Assembly (NCBI GenBank): GCA_003259005.1
Contig: QLII01000001.1
Coordinates: forward strand, 1,426,001 to 1,490,000
From: Spirosoma telluris
GTDB lineage: Bacteria > Bacteroidota > Bacteroidia > Cytophagales > Spirosomataceae
Direction: 5' to 3'
DNA length: 64,000 bases
The notes under the pieces are model-generated. The model worked only from the letters and a program-made list of their open reading frames with translations. It was not told the origin of the DNA and did not search any database. Every line of letters begins with the position of its first letter. Positions within the stretch are counted from its first letter, which is position 1. Positions 38,055-49,566 of the stretch are shown here, in pieces. Made by a program: the position numbers and the translations under genes.

Positions 38055-40951
38055 CTACTGACTCACAGCTTCCATAAACTTGATCCCACTCAGTGTCATC
38101 AGGGGTTGAATCGTTTTCGCTTTATCGTTTTTAAAGACGAAATAAATGTCGTGAATTCCTTCTGTATCTTTAATCGGCATCTTAACGGATGGCGCAGGGC
38201 GACGGAATCGAGTAGGGCTTGCTGCCGGAACTGCCGCACTGGGAGTAGCTGTTGCACTCGTTGGTGTCGTAGCTGCACCCGACTCCATTTGAGCCATTAG
38301 TTTCGCCATATCGACTTCAGGAGCCAGCTCGACATTGGCTTCCCCAATGAGTGGCCCGGTGGGTGAATTAAGGTGGGCTTCGATGCTGCCGCCCGAGCTA
38401 CCTTCCCGTCGTTGAGCAGAAGCACCAAAATCCAGTTGTTTGATACCCGTCAGGTCGATACGATAAAAGCCAATGTAGCTATTGGCATAGGGAATCACAT
38501 TCATACCTTTACCCATACCCCGTGCTTTCAACTCGGCACCCCGCACGACAGCAGCATCCGACGCATTCATCTGCGGACTATGCAACACGATCATACGCTC
38601 GGAGGTTTGCGTCGGAACCGTTTTGGCACCCCGATCGGTGTAAGCGGCCCGCACCAGCACGGAGCCCTGTCCATTATCGCCCTCTGGCAATTTGACGTTA
38701 TAACTCCCCAGCATCGGTAACGAGCTGAAGGACTTTTCGTTAACGTTCAGGATATATTTCACAATGACTTCAGCGTCGGCGACCGACATAGCCGGGTGAC
38801 CCGGCATGGCAACATCACCCCAAACACCTACGCCACCGTTGCGGATTTTCTTAACCAATTGATCAGTAGCGCCCGCATTGCCTTTGTACTTTGTCGCGAT
38901 AGCGGTGAACATGGGGCCAACCGATTTGGTATTGACCTGATGGCACACCTTACAGTCGCTCTGGCTAATGAGGGTTTGTGCAACGGCGTATTGAGTTGAG
39001 GCATCGACACTCCGCTGGCTCTGTATCACTTCGGCATAGTCGAAACCCTCCGACGTATAGTCAATGCTCATCGCCACTTTCTCCGGTGTAATTTTACCAC
39101 TACTCAGGCTACCATCTTCCTTATCGTCCACACTAACCGCGTATCGAATGGGCTGATTTGGAAAGAAAAACGTTTTATTACTAGCCAGGTTGACGGTTAC
39201 CGCAGGGGGTTCATTACCCGCAATAATTTTTACTGATTTGCTGTTGGCCGCTCCTTTTGAATCAGTTACGGTCAGGGTAGCTGTGTAAACACCTGCTTTG
39301 TCAAAATTGACGACGGGTTCGGCCACATTAAATACCCTGGGGGCCATTCCGGGAGCGGTTACTTTCCACTGATAGGTCAATTTATCGCCATCGTAATCTT
39401 CCGTACCCTCGGGCAACAAGGTTAAATTAAGCGGAACGGTACCCCCTTTTTTGCTGGCCGATGCTTCGACAATGGGCTTCCGATTCCCTCCGTTGTACTC
39501 AATCCGAACCAGCTTGGCGTTATCGCTCTTGCGGAACCAGTTGCTACCATATTCCAGGGTGTAGAGGTCACCATCGGGGCCAAACTTCATATCAATCGGT
39601 TCAACGGGATGATAGTTAGGCAGTACCCGCTCCATGGATTTATAATTACCCTCGGCATCCATAGTGACGGCCATAATCCAGCCCCGCGAGAAATCAGTGA
39701 TAATCCATTTGTTCTCGTAATACGCAGGCCACGGACGTTTCGCTCCTTTGAAATCGGCCTGGTGATAAACCGGACCACCCGTAGCCGAGCGCGACCCAGT
39801 ACCCACTAAAGGAAACTCCTCCGAGACCCCATATGGGTAGTAAATAAACGACGGCGCAACAGGGGGTAATTCCTTCAACCCCGTATTATTAGGCGAATTA
39901 TTAACGGGATGTTTTGGATCTTTTTTCTCCAATGGCTTTTTCTCGCCATAGTCGTAGACTGGAAACGCCTGCATGTTGCCCACAAACCAGGGCCAGCCGA
40001 AATTCCCCGGCTTTCGGGCCTGATTCAACTCATCATAGCCACGCGGACCAATCTCAGAGTCGGCGGTGGCATCAGGACCAACCTCGCCCCAGTACACATA
40101 ACCCGTCTTGCTGTCAATAGAAATCCGCCAGGGATTTCGGTGACCCATCGAGTAAATTTCCGGGCGGGTTTTGGCGCGGTCCGACGGGTTGGTTCCTTTC
40201 GGAAACAGGTTCCCTTCAGGTATCGTATAAGTACCGTTTGCTTCGGGATGGATACGCAGAATTTTACCCCGCAAATCATTTGTATTCCCCGCATGCCCCT
40301 GATCATCCCAACTGCTGCGGCCAGGCCGTTCATCGGTTTGTGCAGCTTGCTGGTTCCCCGTATTATTGCCAACGGTCAGGTAAAGATTTCCAGCCCGATC
40401 CCAGGTCATCCCCCACCCGTATGGCAACAGACTTCGCGCTGGGTAGGCACTTCAAGCATGACTTTTTCTGAGTTGTCGACCAGTTTATCATTCCGCATTT
40501 CCCAACGCGTGAGGATATGTTTTTTCTCCGTTGGGTGCGCATAATATAGATATACCCAGTGGTTTTTCTCAAAGTTTGGGTCCAGACTCAGACCCATTAA
40601 CCCCTCCTCCGCTTCTGATACTTTTCCCTCTGCCGACGTGTATTTTGTATTGACGGGAATGGTCGCGATCAGGTCAACCGTTTTAGTAACCGGGTCGTAC
40701 TTCTTAAACCCTCCTTTTCGCTCGATGATGTAAGCCGTACCATCTTTCAGCACCTCAAAGGTCATTGGCTCGTCGAGGTCATCAGCAACGATAACTGGAG
40801 TAAACCGACTCTCATCGGGTTTCTGGGACGGTGAATCGTCCTGCACCACAAAGGATACCAGTCCAAGCACCAGCGTTGTTTGGAGAGCAACCGTCAGTGG
40901 CCAGGCAAGTTGGCGGGGCCACGACTTACCGGTAAAACTTATTTTTTTCAT
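38055..40951 (-). CDS. PQQ-type sugar dehydrogenase/PKD/cytochrome c fusion protein (one frameshift)
   Basis: About 960 residues, exported (N-terminal helix WPLTVALQTTLVLGLVSFVV). Domains in order: a six-bladed glucose/sorbosone dehydrogenase-like propeller (MGLSLDPNFEKNHWVYLYYA, GHRNPWRISIDSKTGYVYWG), a PKD domain (DYDGDKLTYQWKVTAPGMAP), a class I cytochrome c with haem motif CKVCHQ and a distal Met in VAMPGHPAMS, a His/Pro-linker rich in Ala and Thr, and a C-terminal CBM6-like carbohydrate-binding beta-sandwich (YIGFYRIDLTGIKQLDFGAS). Adding one G at the GGGGG near 40411 joins EVCCHTGGG to MTWDRAGNLYL. It would oxidise a sugar or aldose in the periplasm and pass electrons to its own haem. 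It starts 14 bp after the TIM-barrel gene stop (operon). Confidence 0.88.
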
Positions 40952-40965
40952 ATAGAGACGACAGA

Positions 40966-41942
40966 TTAAGCCTGAAGCTTCTTCAGATAGGTGTAACTGG
41001 TCGTGATGCTCTCGATGGGTTGAGCAGCCATGTCCTGCTCCACGAAGAAGTATTTCAGGCCAGCCGTTTTCGCAGCCGCAAACGCGCTTTTAAAATCGAC
41101 AACGCCATTGCCTACCTCAGTAATGGTTTTTAGATCAGACTTGATGTCTTTGGTATGCCACAGTGGGAAACGACCCGGATGCTCCTGAAATAATTTCACA
41201 GGATCTTTACCGGCTTTGACAGCCCAGGCTAAGTCCAACTCCATCTTAACCAGATCTTTATCTGTTTGAGAAAGAATCAAATCATAAGGTGTTTTGCCAC
41301 CCTCAACGGCATCGAATTCGGTAGCATGGTTATGGTAGGCAAATCCAATTTTTGCTTTTTTGCAGGCTTCACCCGTTTTCTGGAACACTTCAATCGACTT
41401 CTGAATCTCATCAAGCGTAGCCACCGGCGTACTGGCACAAACCAGATAGGTTAATCCACCTTCACCCGCTTCATCAACAAGTTGCTGGTAATTATCGCGA
41501 AGGCTAAGCATGGGCGGCATCTTGGAAAAATCCATAGCTGGACGTTGACTAGCCCCGCCCGGTGCCTGGCCACCACCGGCGGCTCCAGTTGTGCTGGCTG
41601 GTGGTGTTGGTCGTGGCCGAAATGGGGCCCCATTGCATGGTGAGCCCGCCAGGTCATGCCCAGGTCTTCAACTACTTTTTTAAATTCTTTTGCGGTATAG
41701 CCATAGTAACCACCCCTTAAACTAAAAGCTGATTCAACTTCTTTGTAGCCGACAGCCGCTACTTTTTCGAGGGTTCCTTTCGGGTCGTCGCTCATGGGCC
41801 GAAACAGCGTAAATAACTGAAGTCCAATTGGGCGGGGAGCTAAGGCAGGAAATAGGGAGTCAGCCTGCACAAGTTGGGGTAAGACAAGACCACCGAGGGT
41901 CAACGCTCCGGCGTCGCGAAGAAACGAACGTCTGGTATTCAT
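40966..41942 (-). CDS. Tat-exported sugar phosphate isomerase/epimerase family TIM barrel (one frameshift)
   Basis: About 325 residues. The N-terminus MNTRRSFLRDAGALTLGGLV is a twin-arginine signal. The AP_endonuc_2-type barrel shows PIGLQLFTLF, VAAVGYKEVESAFSLRGGYY, IGFAYHNHATEF, VKMELDLAWAVKAGKDP, HTKDIKSDLKTITEVGNG and YFFVEQDM, giving the usual Glu/Asp/His metal site. A Gly/Ala/Pro-rich linker lies in the middle (about 41530-41640), and the frame breaks there: one missing G/C in the GGGGCCCC near 41630. It is co-transcribed with the PQQ/cytochrome fusion; together with Gfo/Idh proteins such genes often serve periplasmic 3-keto-sugar metabolism, which is inferred here. Confidence 0.85.
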
Positions 41943-42135
41943 AGGATACGTTTGGGGTTTAAACAGAGAATAGAGACAAGGAGAATACCCACTTGGGCAT
42001 TACCTCCCTATCCCAAACTGTAGTTTGATCAGTCAAAGCAACAGTAGTTCAGTCACTCCCAAAAACGCAATAGACCGAAGACCAGAAAACATCGGCAGAT
42101 AGCCCATTTCAGCCGATGAATGGATTGTAGAATTG

Positions 42136-42274
42136 TAGTCAGTCAAGAAGGGTCATTGGGTAGTCAAGAATGGTCAGAAATTGGCTCTTTCTTAGTAGCA
42201 ATACCTGACTATTTTTGACCACCCCTGACTATCAATGACCACCAATGACAATCACTGACTACCAAATGACCCTT
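42136..42274. repeat. hairpin of TGACTA/TAGTCA words downstream of proS
   Basis: The left arm (42136-42177) contains TAGTCAGTCAAGAAGGGTCA and TGGGTAGTCAAGAATGGTCA. The right arm (42205-42274) has CCTGACTATTTTTGACCACC, CCTGACTATCAATGACC and CTGACTACCAAATGACCCTT. It begins immediately after the proS stop codon (minus strand) and so forms the 3' end of that transcript. The word-built, slip-tolerant stem matches the element on the other side of proS. Confidence 0.8.
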
Positions 42275-43928
<1,654 letters not shown>

Positions 43929-43985
43929 TTTTTTTAATACGGATTAAACCTTTATGAATAAAATGGAATCTAACTAAAAGATAAC

Positions 43986-44015
43986 TTGCAAAGATAGGTT
44001 TTTACTCTATTTTTG
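43986..44015 (+). promoter_or_regulatory. Bacteroidota-type promoter of the lipoprotein gene
   Basis: TTG at 43986-43988 and TATTTTTG at 44008-44015, 19 bases apart, match TTG ... TAnnTTTG closely. The predicted start site is near 44022, leaving a leader of about 70 nt to the ATG at 44095. Confidence 0.75.
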
Positions 44016-44094
44016 TAATCAAACCTGTCATTCCTGTGTTATAGATTAGAATGGCAGTTTATATGACAATTTGTTACTTTAATTCCCTTGCCAA

Positions 44095-45440
44095 ATGAAA
44101 ACGCAACGACTATATTCTTACCTGACGCTGGCCGCTCTGCTTAGCATCTGGAGCTGTACGTCCAGCCGTCAGACTGCGCAGAACTCCAGCGAAGTGGATG
44201 ATCTGTATGGCGTCTCCGGTAATGCAGCCGTGTATGCCAGTAACCGGCAGTCGGATGGCTATGCTGGTCAACAATCGAACGGCACATTGCAACGGTACGA
44301 CCGCCAGCAAAAACGCTCGCTTCGGAATGCCAACCCTGATTATGCTGACGATCAGCAGTACGGTGTAAATGGTACCAATAACACGGATGAATACTATACC
44401 GAGCTAAGTGCCCGTAAACTAAACCGGGGCCTTTCGCCTGATCCAGGCTGGAACGATACCGGCACGAATGCCTATAATTCTGGTTTCGTAAACGGCTACA
44501 ATGCTGCTACGACTTCGGCTTATAGCTGGAATCGCTGGGGCTTCAACAACACTGGTTTTTACAGTGGCTTAGGTCTAGGCTTAGGCATGGGCATGGGTGG
44601 ATTTGGGTATGGCTACAACAGCTTTGGCATGGGCTTCGGCAGTCCGTTCTATTCGCCGTTTTATTCCCCATTCTATGGCAGTGCTTTTGCTTATAGCCCA
44701 TTCTATTCGCCATTTGGCTATGGAAGTTACTATGATCCCTTCTATAGTTCGTATGCGTATGGTGGGTTTGGTGGCTATTACAGCCCATTCTATTCATCTT
44801 ATTACGGTGGAGGCTATTATAATAATGCGAACGTAGTAGGAGCAGATCCTTATCGTACCCGGACTTATGCAAGAACGAGCGATCGGTCATCGGGTCGTTA
44901 TGCAACACCTTTCGATAACTCAGCCCGGACGTATAATCCAAATGGTGGTCGCACCAGCGCCAGCACAGGCTCTACATCAACCTCAAGAAGTGATGGGTAT
45001 TATGCTCGCCCAAGTGGTGGCAGTAATCGAGGAAGTTATTATTACGACAACAGTTCGAATAGCAACGGCCGGATGAGCACCAGCACAGTCGCTCCTTCTT
45101 ACAACAGCAATTCGACCAGCGGTAACAGTGACTACTATGCTCGCCCACGGGAAAGCAGCCGGGGCAGCTACACGCCCTCTAGCAGCGGCAATAGCTACAG
45201 CAATGGTGGTAGCCGGAGCAGCTTCCAACCCAGTTCCCAACCCTCTTCGTCTTATCAGAATCAGAGCGTCCGGGGTAGCTATAGCCAGCCACAGCAAAGT
45301 TATAGTCAACCACAGCAAAGTTATAGCCAACCAAGCCGCAGCTTTAGTACGCCAAGCTACAGTGCTCCCAGCTCAGGGGTGGTGGTGGTTTCTCTGGTGG
45401 CGGTGGTCACTCAAGTGGTGGCGGACGCGGTCCACGCTAG
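44095..45440 (+). CDS. Tyr/Ser/Gly-rich low-complexity lipoprotein (C-terminal frameshift)
   Basis: About 448 residues. MKTQRLYSYLTLAALLSIWS is followed by Cys21 in LLSIWSC, a likely lipobox, so it is anchored to a membrane. Residues about 165-255 are almost only Gly, Tyr, Phe, Ser and Pro (FGSPFYSPFYSPFYG). Later come Ser/Asn/Gly-rich repeats (YYARPSGGSNRGSYYYD) and SYSQPQQSYSQPQQ. Adding one G to GGGG near 45378 changes the nonsense VVVVSLVAVV tail into SSGGGGGFSGGGGHSSGGGR ending GPR, with the stop at 45438-45440. The low-complexity composition resembles FUS-type proteins. It has its own promoter and terminator; function unknown, perhaps a surface matrix. Confidence 0.78.
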
Positions 45441-45460
45441 CAGTTATTAAAATATAAATA

Positions 45461-45496
45461 AAAATCCCCGCTGGTTAGACAATTAGCGGGGATTTT
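45461..45496 (+). terminator. rho-independent terminator
   Basis: AAAATCCCCGCT (45461-45472) pairs with AGCGGGGATTTT (45485-45496), a 12-bp stem with a 12-base loop. It stands 20 bp after the lipoprotein stop. Confidence 0.9.
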
Positions 45497-45717
45497 CGTT
45501 TTGTATGTGTTGTGCGGGCTTACATATTTGTGACGGGTTAATTAAACGTTTACAGATTATTCTGTTCTAATGAGTAGTTAGTAGAGTTGTTTAGCAGCAA
45601 TTGAACTAGTAAGTTATTGATATACAATAATACACTAAAACGATTTACTAATTAGACAACGACTTACTAGCTTCACTGAAAACAGATCGCACTCCACCAA
45701 TCGCTTTATAAAGCTTT

Positions 45718-47301
45718 ATGAACATGACTAAACAGTCCTTTTTTACAGTAGCCTTTGTTGTTGCATCGCACATGGCCTTTAGTCAGGGGGCCGCTTTTGA
45801 TTATGCTGACGATGCCTTTCGTTATTCCGATTTTAGCCAAAGTGGTACTGCCCGTTTTCGGGGTATCGGAGGTAATCATGCTGCGTTGGGTGGCGATGCG
45901 AGCAATTTGTCGGGCAATCCAGCGGGTTTGGCCTTCTACAACCGGTCGGAGTTGAGCATTAGTCCGATGTTTACGTCGGCCAATAATCAGAGCACGTTTT
46001 TAGGGCAACAGACTACGGGAAGCAGTGGTAAAGTGAGTATTGGTCAACTAGGGCTTATTTTACCCGGCAAAAATAATAACGGTAGCAGTCGCTGGCGGAG
46101 AACAACTTTTGGCATTGGCTATTCGCAGTCTGTTAATTTCTTCGATTACATCGACGCACGCGGGCTAAATAACAATCCGAATTCATCCATCGCACAGACC
46201 TATATTAATTCGGCTAATGCCGCTCAGTATAGCGAAACTGAACTGATTAACGGATTTTACCCAAATGACCGTCAGGCTGATTTTAAAGAAGCGGCTGCTT
46301 ATGGGTTATTCCTGATCAATCCTACCACGACAACAACGCCAAGCTACTCGGGACCGCCTTACACGCGTTATGATGCCACAACGCAAAAAGACCAGCGCTC
46401 AACCATCAATCGGTCGGGTGCGCATTCGCAATGGACACTGGCTTATTCTGGCAACCTGGATGATAAACTTTATATTGGTGGTTCGATTGCACTGACCCAT
46501 CTCAAGTATACTTCAGAAGTTGTTTTCCTGGAAACGCCGGTAAATGGAAAAACGTTTGCAAACTATGGGCAAACAAATGGGTTAAGCATAACCGGTAATG
46601 GGATCAATGCAACGTTTGGCTTAATTTATAAACTGGTTCCTCAATTCCAGGTTGGTGCTACGTTTATTACGCCAACGTTCACCAGTGCGAATGAAACCTT
46701 TAGTCAAACCTTGTCGGCAGTGGCTAAAGATCCCAAACTTATCTTGAAAACGAATTACGTTGATGTAGTTGACCCCTCTAATGACTTCACCTACTCTTTA
46801 CAAACCCCATTACGGGCTTCGGGCGGGGCAACCTACTTTATCGGTAATGGCAAAATTGGTTTCCTGACGGCAACGGCTGAATATGTAAATTATCAGGGTA
46901 TGCGGGTGCGTACCTCTTCCTTTACAAACGTGCAGGACAATACAGATTTTAAAAATGACGTCAAGCGATTTGTTCAGGAAACCTACCAAAATGTTGTCAA
47001 TGTACGGGCGGGGGCAGAAATTCGGGCGGGACTTCTTCGTCTACGGGCAGGGGTTGCTTATCTACCCAGCGCTTATAAGATTGATCTGGATCGGGTAGCC
47101 AAAGCTGACCGTTCTAAACTGCTGTTATCGGCTGGATTAGGCGTTCGAAACGATCGTTTCTTTGCTGATTTGTCCGGCTCCTACCTCACCTATAAATCGG
47201 GCTACTCACCATTTGAGTTACCCAATAGTGTGGATACGCCAACGGTTGCCACCAGCAATCGTAGTGCGAATATAATGCTTTCGATGGGCGTGTTTTTCTA
47301 A
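45718..47301 (+). CDS. outer-membrane transport protein, OmpP1/FadL/TodX family
   Basis: 527 residues, intact. The signal peptide ends near MAFSQG. Early signature: ARFRGIGGNHAALGGDASNL then SGNPAGLAFYNRSELSISP, the conserved FadL opening. The rest alternates beta strands of a 14-stranded barrel and ends in a strand with terminal Phe (NIMLSMGVFF), as expected for BAM-dependent proteins. FadL-type channels import hydrophobic compounds such as fatty acids; members in Bacteroidota are often of unknown substrate. It starts with an unusual MNMTKQS; either Met is possible. A terminator follows at 47319. Confidence 0.9.
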   Translation: MNMTKQSFFTVAFVVASHMAFSQGAAFDYADDAFRYSDFSQSGTARFRGIGGNHAALGGDASNLSGNPAGLAFYNRSELSISPMFTSANNQSTFLGQQTTGSSGKVSIGQLGLILPGKNNNGSSRWRRTTFGIGYSQSVNFFDYIDARGLNNNPNSSIAQTYINSANAAQYSETELINGFYPNDRQADFKEAAAYGLFLINPTTTTTPSYSGPPYTRYDATTQKDQRSTINRSGAHSQWTLAYSGNLDDKLYIGGSIALTHLKYTSEVVFLETPVNGKTFANYGQTNGLSITGNGINATFGLIYKLVPQFQVGATFITPTFTSANETFSQTLSAVAKDPKLILKTNYVDVVDPSNDFTYSLQTPLRASGGATYFIGNGKIGFLTATAEYVNYQGMRVRTSSFTNVQDNTDFKNDVKRFVQETYQNVVNVRAGAEIRAGLLRLRAGVAYLPSAYKIDLDRVAKADRSKLLLSAGLGVRNDRFFADLSGSYLTYKSGYSPFELPNSVDTPTVATSNRSANIMLSMGVFF

Positions 47302-47318
47302 GACAGATCTGGGAATAT

Positions 47319-47357
47319 TAAGCAACAAAGGCAGCCTTGAGCCGCCTTTGTTGCTTA
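47319..47357 (+). terminator. terminator of the FadL-like gene
   Basis: TAAGCAACAAAGGC (47319-47332) pairs with GCCTTTGTTGCTTA (47344-47357), a perfect 14-bp stem, 17 bp after the stop. Directly adjoined on its right by MITE-like copy B. Confidence 0.85.
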
Positions 47358-47358
47358 T

Positions 47359-47526
47359 ACTAGTCCTCTCCCAATTTAGATTCTGTTGATACTGTCGCTT
47401 TTTTGCTACTGATTTTCAATATAGTAGACCTAAAAGAATCAACCGCGCGGGCGTCGGACACGGTCCGCCGTTGCGGGCCGATGCCGCCCCGAGAAACAAA
47501 AGAATCTAGTTTGGTAAAGCACTAGT
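47359..47526. repeat. palindromic MITE-like element, copy B (with GC-rich cassette, inverted)
   Basis: 168 bp, ACTAGT at both ends (47359-47364 and 47521-47526). Left end ACTAGTCCTCTCCCAATTTA, right end AGAATCTAGTTTGGTAAAGC then ACTAGT. The cassette CCGCGCGGGCGTCGGACACG ... GATGCCGCCCCGAGAAAC (about 47443-47497) is the reverse complement of that in copy A, with about two differences over some 57 bases. Five bases after the element CCTAAATTGGAATTT resembles part of another end. Confidence 0.8.
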
Positions 47527-47673
47527 CCTAAATTGGAATTTCCCCATAAATAGAGTTGCTCAGTACCCCTTCAACACAAGGGGTCAGGGCACAAGAATGC
47601 AATGATGGTCTACTCATCAACCTTATTATTCAGAACCTGTTCAAACTTTTAGTTTTTAAATCGAGTTAGGCGG

Positions 47674-47711
47674 TTTTCTGTCATTCTTCCGGGCGTCGGA
47701 ATGACAGAAAA
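47674..47711. repeat. 13-bp stem-loop
   Basis: TTTTCTGTCATTC (47674-47686) pairs with GAATGACAGAAAA (47699-47711) around CCGGGCGTCG. It lies in the 340-bp gap between copy B and the low-complexity secreted protein; nothing else is visible there. Confidence 0.5.
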
Positions 47712-47862
47712 TGAGCTGTTTTAGAGTCATTTTGAAAAGTTCAAACAGTCTTTCATTGAAAGAAGACACGGGAACCGTTCTCTCAGTTATCATTTTTATT
47801 ATAATCAAACTAATTCGCTGCCAGGTTTGAACCATACCAACAAGGTATATCAACGCAAGATT

Positions 47863-48303
47863 ATGAAAAAGCTCATTCTAATGGGAACTCTGCTACTGGC
47901 GGTAGCAAGCTTCAGCGCACAAGCACAAACTACTTCAGGGAGTGGTACAGGAAATGGTACGAATGGGTCAGCCGCCCAAAATGGGACAACCGTGACCAAT
48001 GGGAAAAATGGGTCAACGACAGGAACGACAATGGACGGTTCAGGCTCTACTGGTACCAGCCGGAGTGGGCGGTCTGGTAGACGTTCGACCATGAACGTAG
48101 GCACTGCTGGTAGCAACGGGACCACCGACGGCACCAATGCCCAGACGGGAAGCGCAACCAACGATGGAGCCAGTGGTCAAAGTGGTAGTACGATACCTAC
48201 TATGTCTAATTCCACTCATCAAGGCAGTACCAAAAACAGAACGGGTAATGGCCACAAGATGAATAGTGATAAAAAATCATCGACTAGTAATCCGCCACGC
48301 TAA
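47863..48303 (+). CDS. secreted Gly/Ser/Thr/Asn-rich low-complexity protein
   Basis: 146 residues. The start at 47863 gives a clear signal peptide (MKKLILMGTLLLAVASFSAQ, cut after AQAQ); the frame is open to 47827 but without one. The mature part is almost only Gly, Ser, Thr, Asn and Gln (GSGTGNGTNGSAAQNGTTVT) with a short basic stretch RSGRSGRRSTM and a basic end NSDKKSSTSNPPR. No enzyme motif. Disordered, perhaps a cell-surface or matrix peptide. A strong terminator follows at 48330. Confidence 0.7.
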   Translation: MKKLILMGTLLLAVASFSAQAQTTSGSGTGNGTNGSAAQNGTTVTNGKNGSTTGTTMDGSGSTGTSRSGRSGRRSTMNVGTAGSNGTTDGTNAQTGSATNDGASGQSGSTIPTMSNSTHQGSTKNRTGNGHKMNSDKKSSTSNPPR

Positions 48304-48329
48304 TTCGCCTGTAACTCAAACAGCTTCTA

Positions 48330-48365
48330 AAAATAGCCGCCGATTTTGAAATCGGCGGCTATTTT
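48330..48365. terminator. bidirectional terminator
   Basis: AAAATAGCCGCCGATTT (48330-48346) pairs with AAATCGGCGGCTATTTT (48349-48365), a 17-bp stem with A and T ends. It sits 27 bp after one stop and 77 bp before the other, between convergent genes. Confidence 0.92.
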
Positions 48366-48441
48366 AATTTATACACTTGCTCTTTCTACTCCGCTGGTCG
48401 GTCATGCTAATCAATAAACTAGACCATATCGGCTTAAAAAT

Positions 48442-48861
48442 CTAGTGACTTCGTTGACCCGCCCGCCGATAAAATCGGAAAGCCGCGATCAAATAGCCAA
48501 TGCTGGCTATGCAATACGCTATAGGCAGGGCCTTTTTACCGTCTTGTAAATACAGGAAACTAACCACACTAAGTACAATCGCTTCCATCAAAAATACCAG
48601 GCTATCAAAACTCTTAATATGTCTAGCTAATCGATGATGAACTATCGTTAAGGCTAAAACCAGTAAACCAATGCCAACTAAAAGACTGCCAGCTATGGAA
48701 TGATGATGTTCGAATTTATCGACTCCCTTGATGATGATAATTAGCCCGGCTAAGCCATGAGCCAACTGTTTGCGAACTTCCTGGGACAACGAGCGCATCT
48801 GATTTGGATTTAGAATTAGTTGTTGAAGCGACGCTAAACAGGGAGAGTCGCCAGAAGGCAT
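48442..48861 (-). CDS. small four-helix membrane protein, hypothetical
   Basis: 139 residues; a later ATG at 48798 (MRSLSQEVRKQLAHGLAGL) is an alternative start. Four hydrophobic helices are visible: LAHGLAGLIIIIKGVDKF, AGSLLVGIGLLVLALTIV, SLVFLMEAIVLSVVSFLYL, IAYCIASIGYLIAAFRF. His residues cluster after the first helix (FEHHHS) and second (IVHHRLARH). No family recognised. It is alone in its region. Confidence 0.6.
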   Translation of the reverse strand: MPSGDSPCLASLQQLILNPNQMRSLSQEVRKQLAHGLAGLIIIIKGVDKFEHHHSIAGSLLVGIGLLVLALTIVHHRLARHIKSFDSLVFLMEAIVLSVVSFLYLQDGKKALPIAYCIASIGYLIAAFRFYRRAGQRSH

Positions 48862-49182
48862 AAGATAGCGATTCTTTGATAGGTGTTTCCTTCTTCGGTC
48901 AGCGCAAAGGTAAAAAAGGGCAGCTCAACGCGAATAGGGATATATAAGAACACTTCATATCAATGGATTAGACATAGTTTAAAATCAACTATAGGCTAAA
49001 AGTCTTTAACCAACAGGTTATAACGTAAATGACGAGTTACCGATGGTAGATATCTAAATCTCAAAGGATAAAAAAGTGAATTAGATATCAATCTTTACAA
49101 ATTAACCCGAATGAATTTATCAGGAAAGTGCAAATCGAACCACTAGTTGAATCAAGAAAAAGGGTATTTTTCCCGTAGGACT
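48862..49182. other. intergenic region between divergent small genes
   Basis: AT-rich; no ORF, RNA or repeat seen apart from the hairpin that begins at 49183. It must hold promoters for both flanking genes. Confidence 0.4.
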
Positions 49183-49219
49183 GTAAAGTATTAGGGCAGT
49201 ATTTGCCCTAATACTTTAC
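49183..49219 (+). promoter_or_regulatory. 16-bp hairpin directly upstream of a small ORF
   Basis: GTAAAGTATTAGGGCA (49183-49198) pairs perfectly with TGCCCTAATACTTTAC (49204-49219), loop GTATT. It ends 12 bases before the ATG at 49232, in the 5' leader. There is no U-tract after it, so it is more likely a translation or attenuation element than a terminator. Confidence 0.55.
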
Positions 49220-49231
49220 TACTCTATAGCT

Positions 49232-49489
49232 ATGCAAAGAAAATATTCGATTCCTTTTGCGTTTGACAAAATGCTGGAGAACCTGCCCCGCCAATTAAAA
49301 TGGTCTCTTCCGGATGGCTTTAAGCTTCAATTTAAAGTCTCTCCCGAACACTACCAGGAGTTGCTTAAGGAACAGAATGACGACCTTATCAAGCCGGTTT
49401 CATCTGAGGATGTGATGACTTATAAAGACTACCCTATTTTCATAGATGATACCATCTCCAGCATTACACTAGGACCGCTTTTAGAGTAG
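49232..49489 (+). CDS. small hypothetical protein
   Basis: 85 residues, MQRKYSIPFAFDKMLENLPR. Soluble, charged, with DGFKLQFKVSPEHYQELLKE and a C-terminal TISSITLGPLLE. Not recognised. Preceded by a strong hairpin 12 bases upstream and followed by the convergent giant adhesin. Confidence 0.5.
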   Translation: MQRKYSIPFAFDKMLENLPRQLKWSLPDGFKLQFKVSPEHYQELLKEQNDDLIKPVSSEDVMTYKDYPIFIDDTISSITLGPLLE

Positions 49490-49566
49490 ATAACTTCTGA
49501 TTTAGGCCTGTGCTTTCGTACAAAAACTTGACCGATTCAGGAAGAGACCACAAGATCGACTATTCA

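Noticed and set aside
44981..45330. Minus-strand and alternative-frame ORFs within the lipoprotein gene
   Set aside because: They are low-complexity translations (Ala/Ile/Thr-rich) of the repeated Ser/Tyr codons and lack start context.
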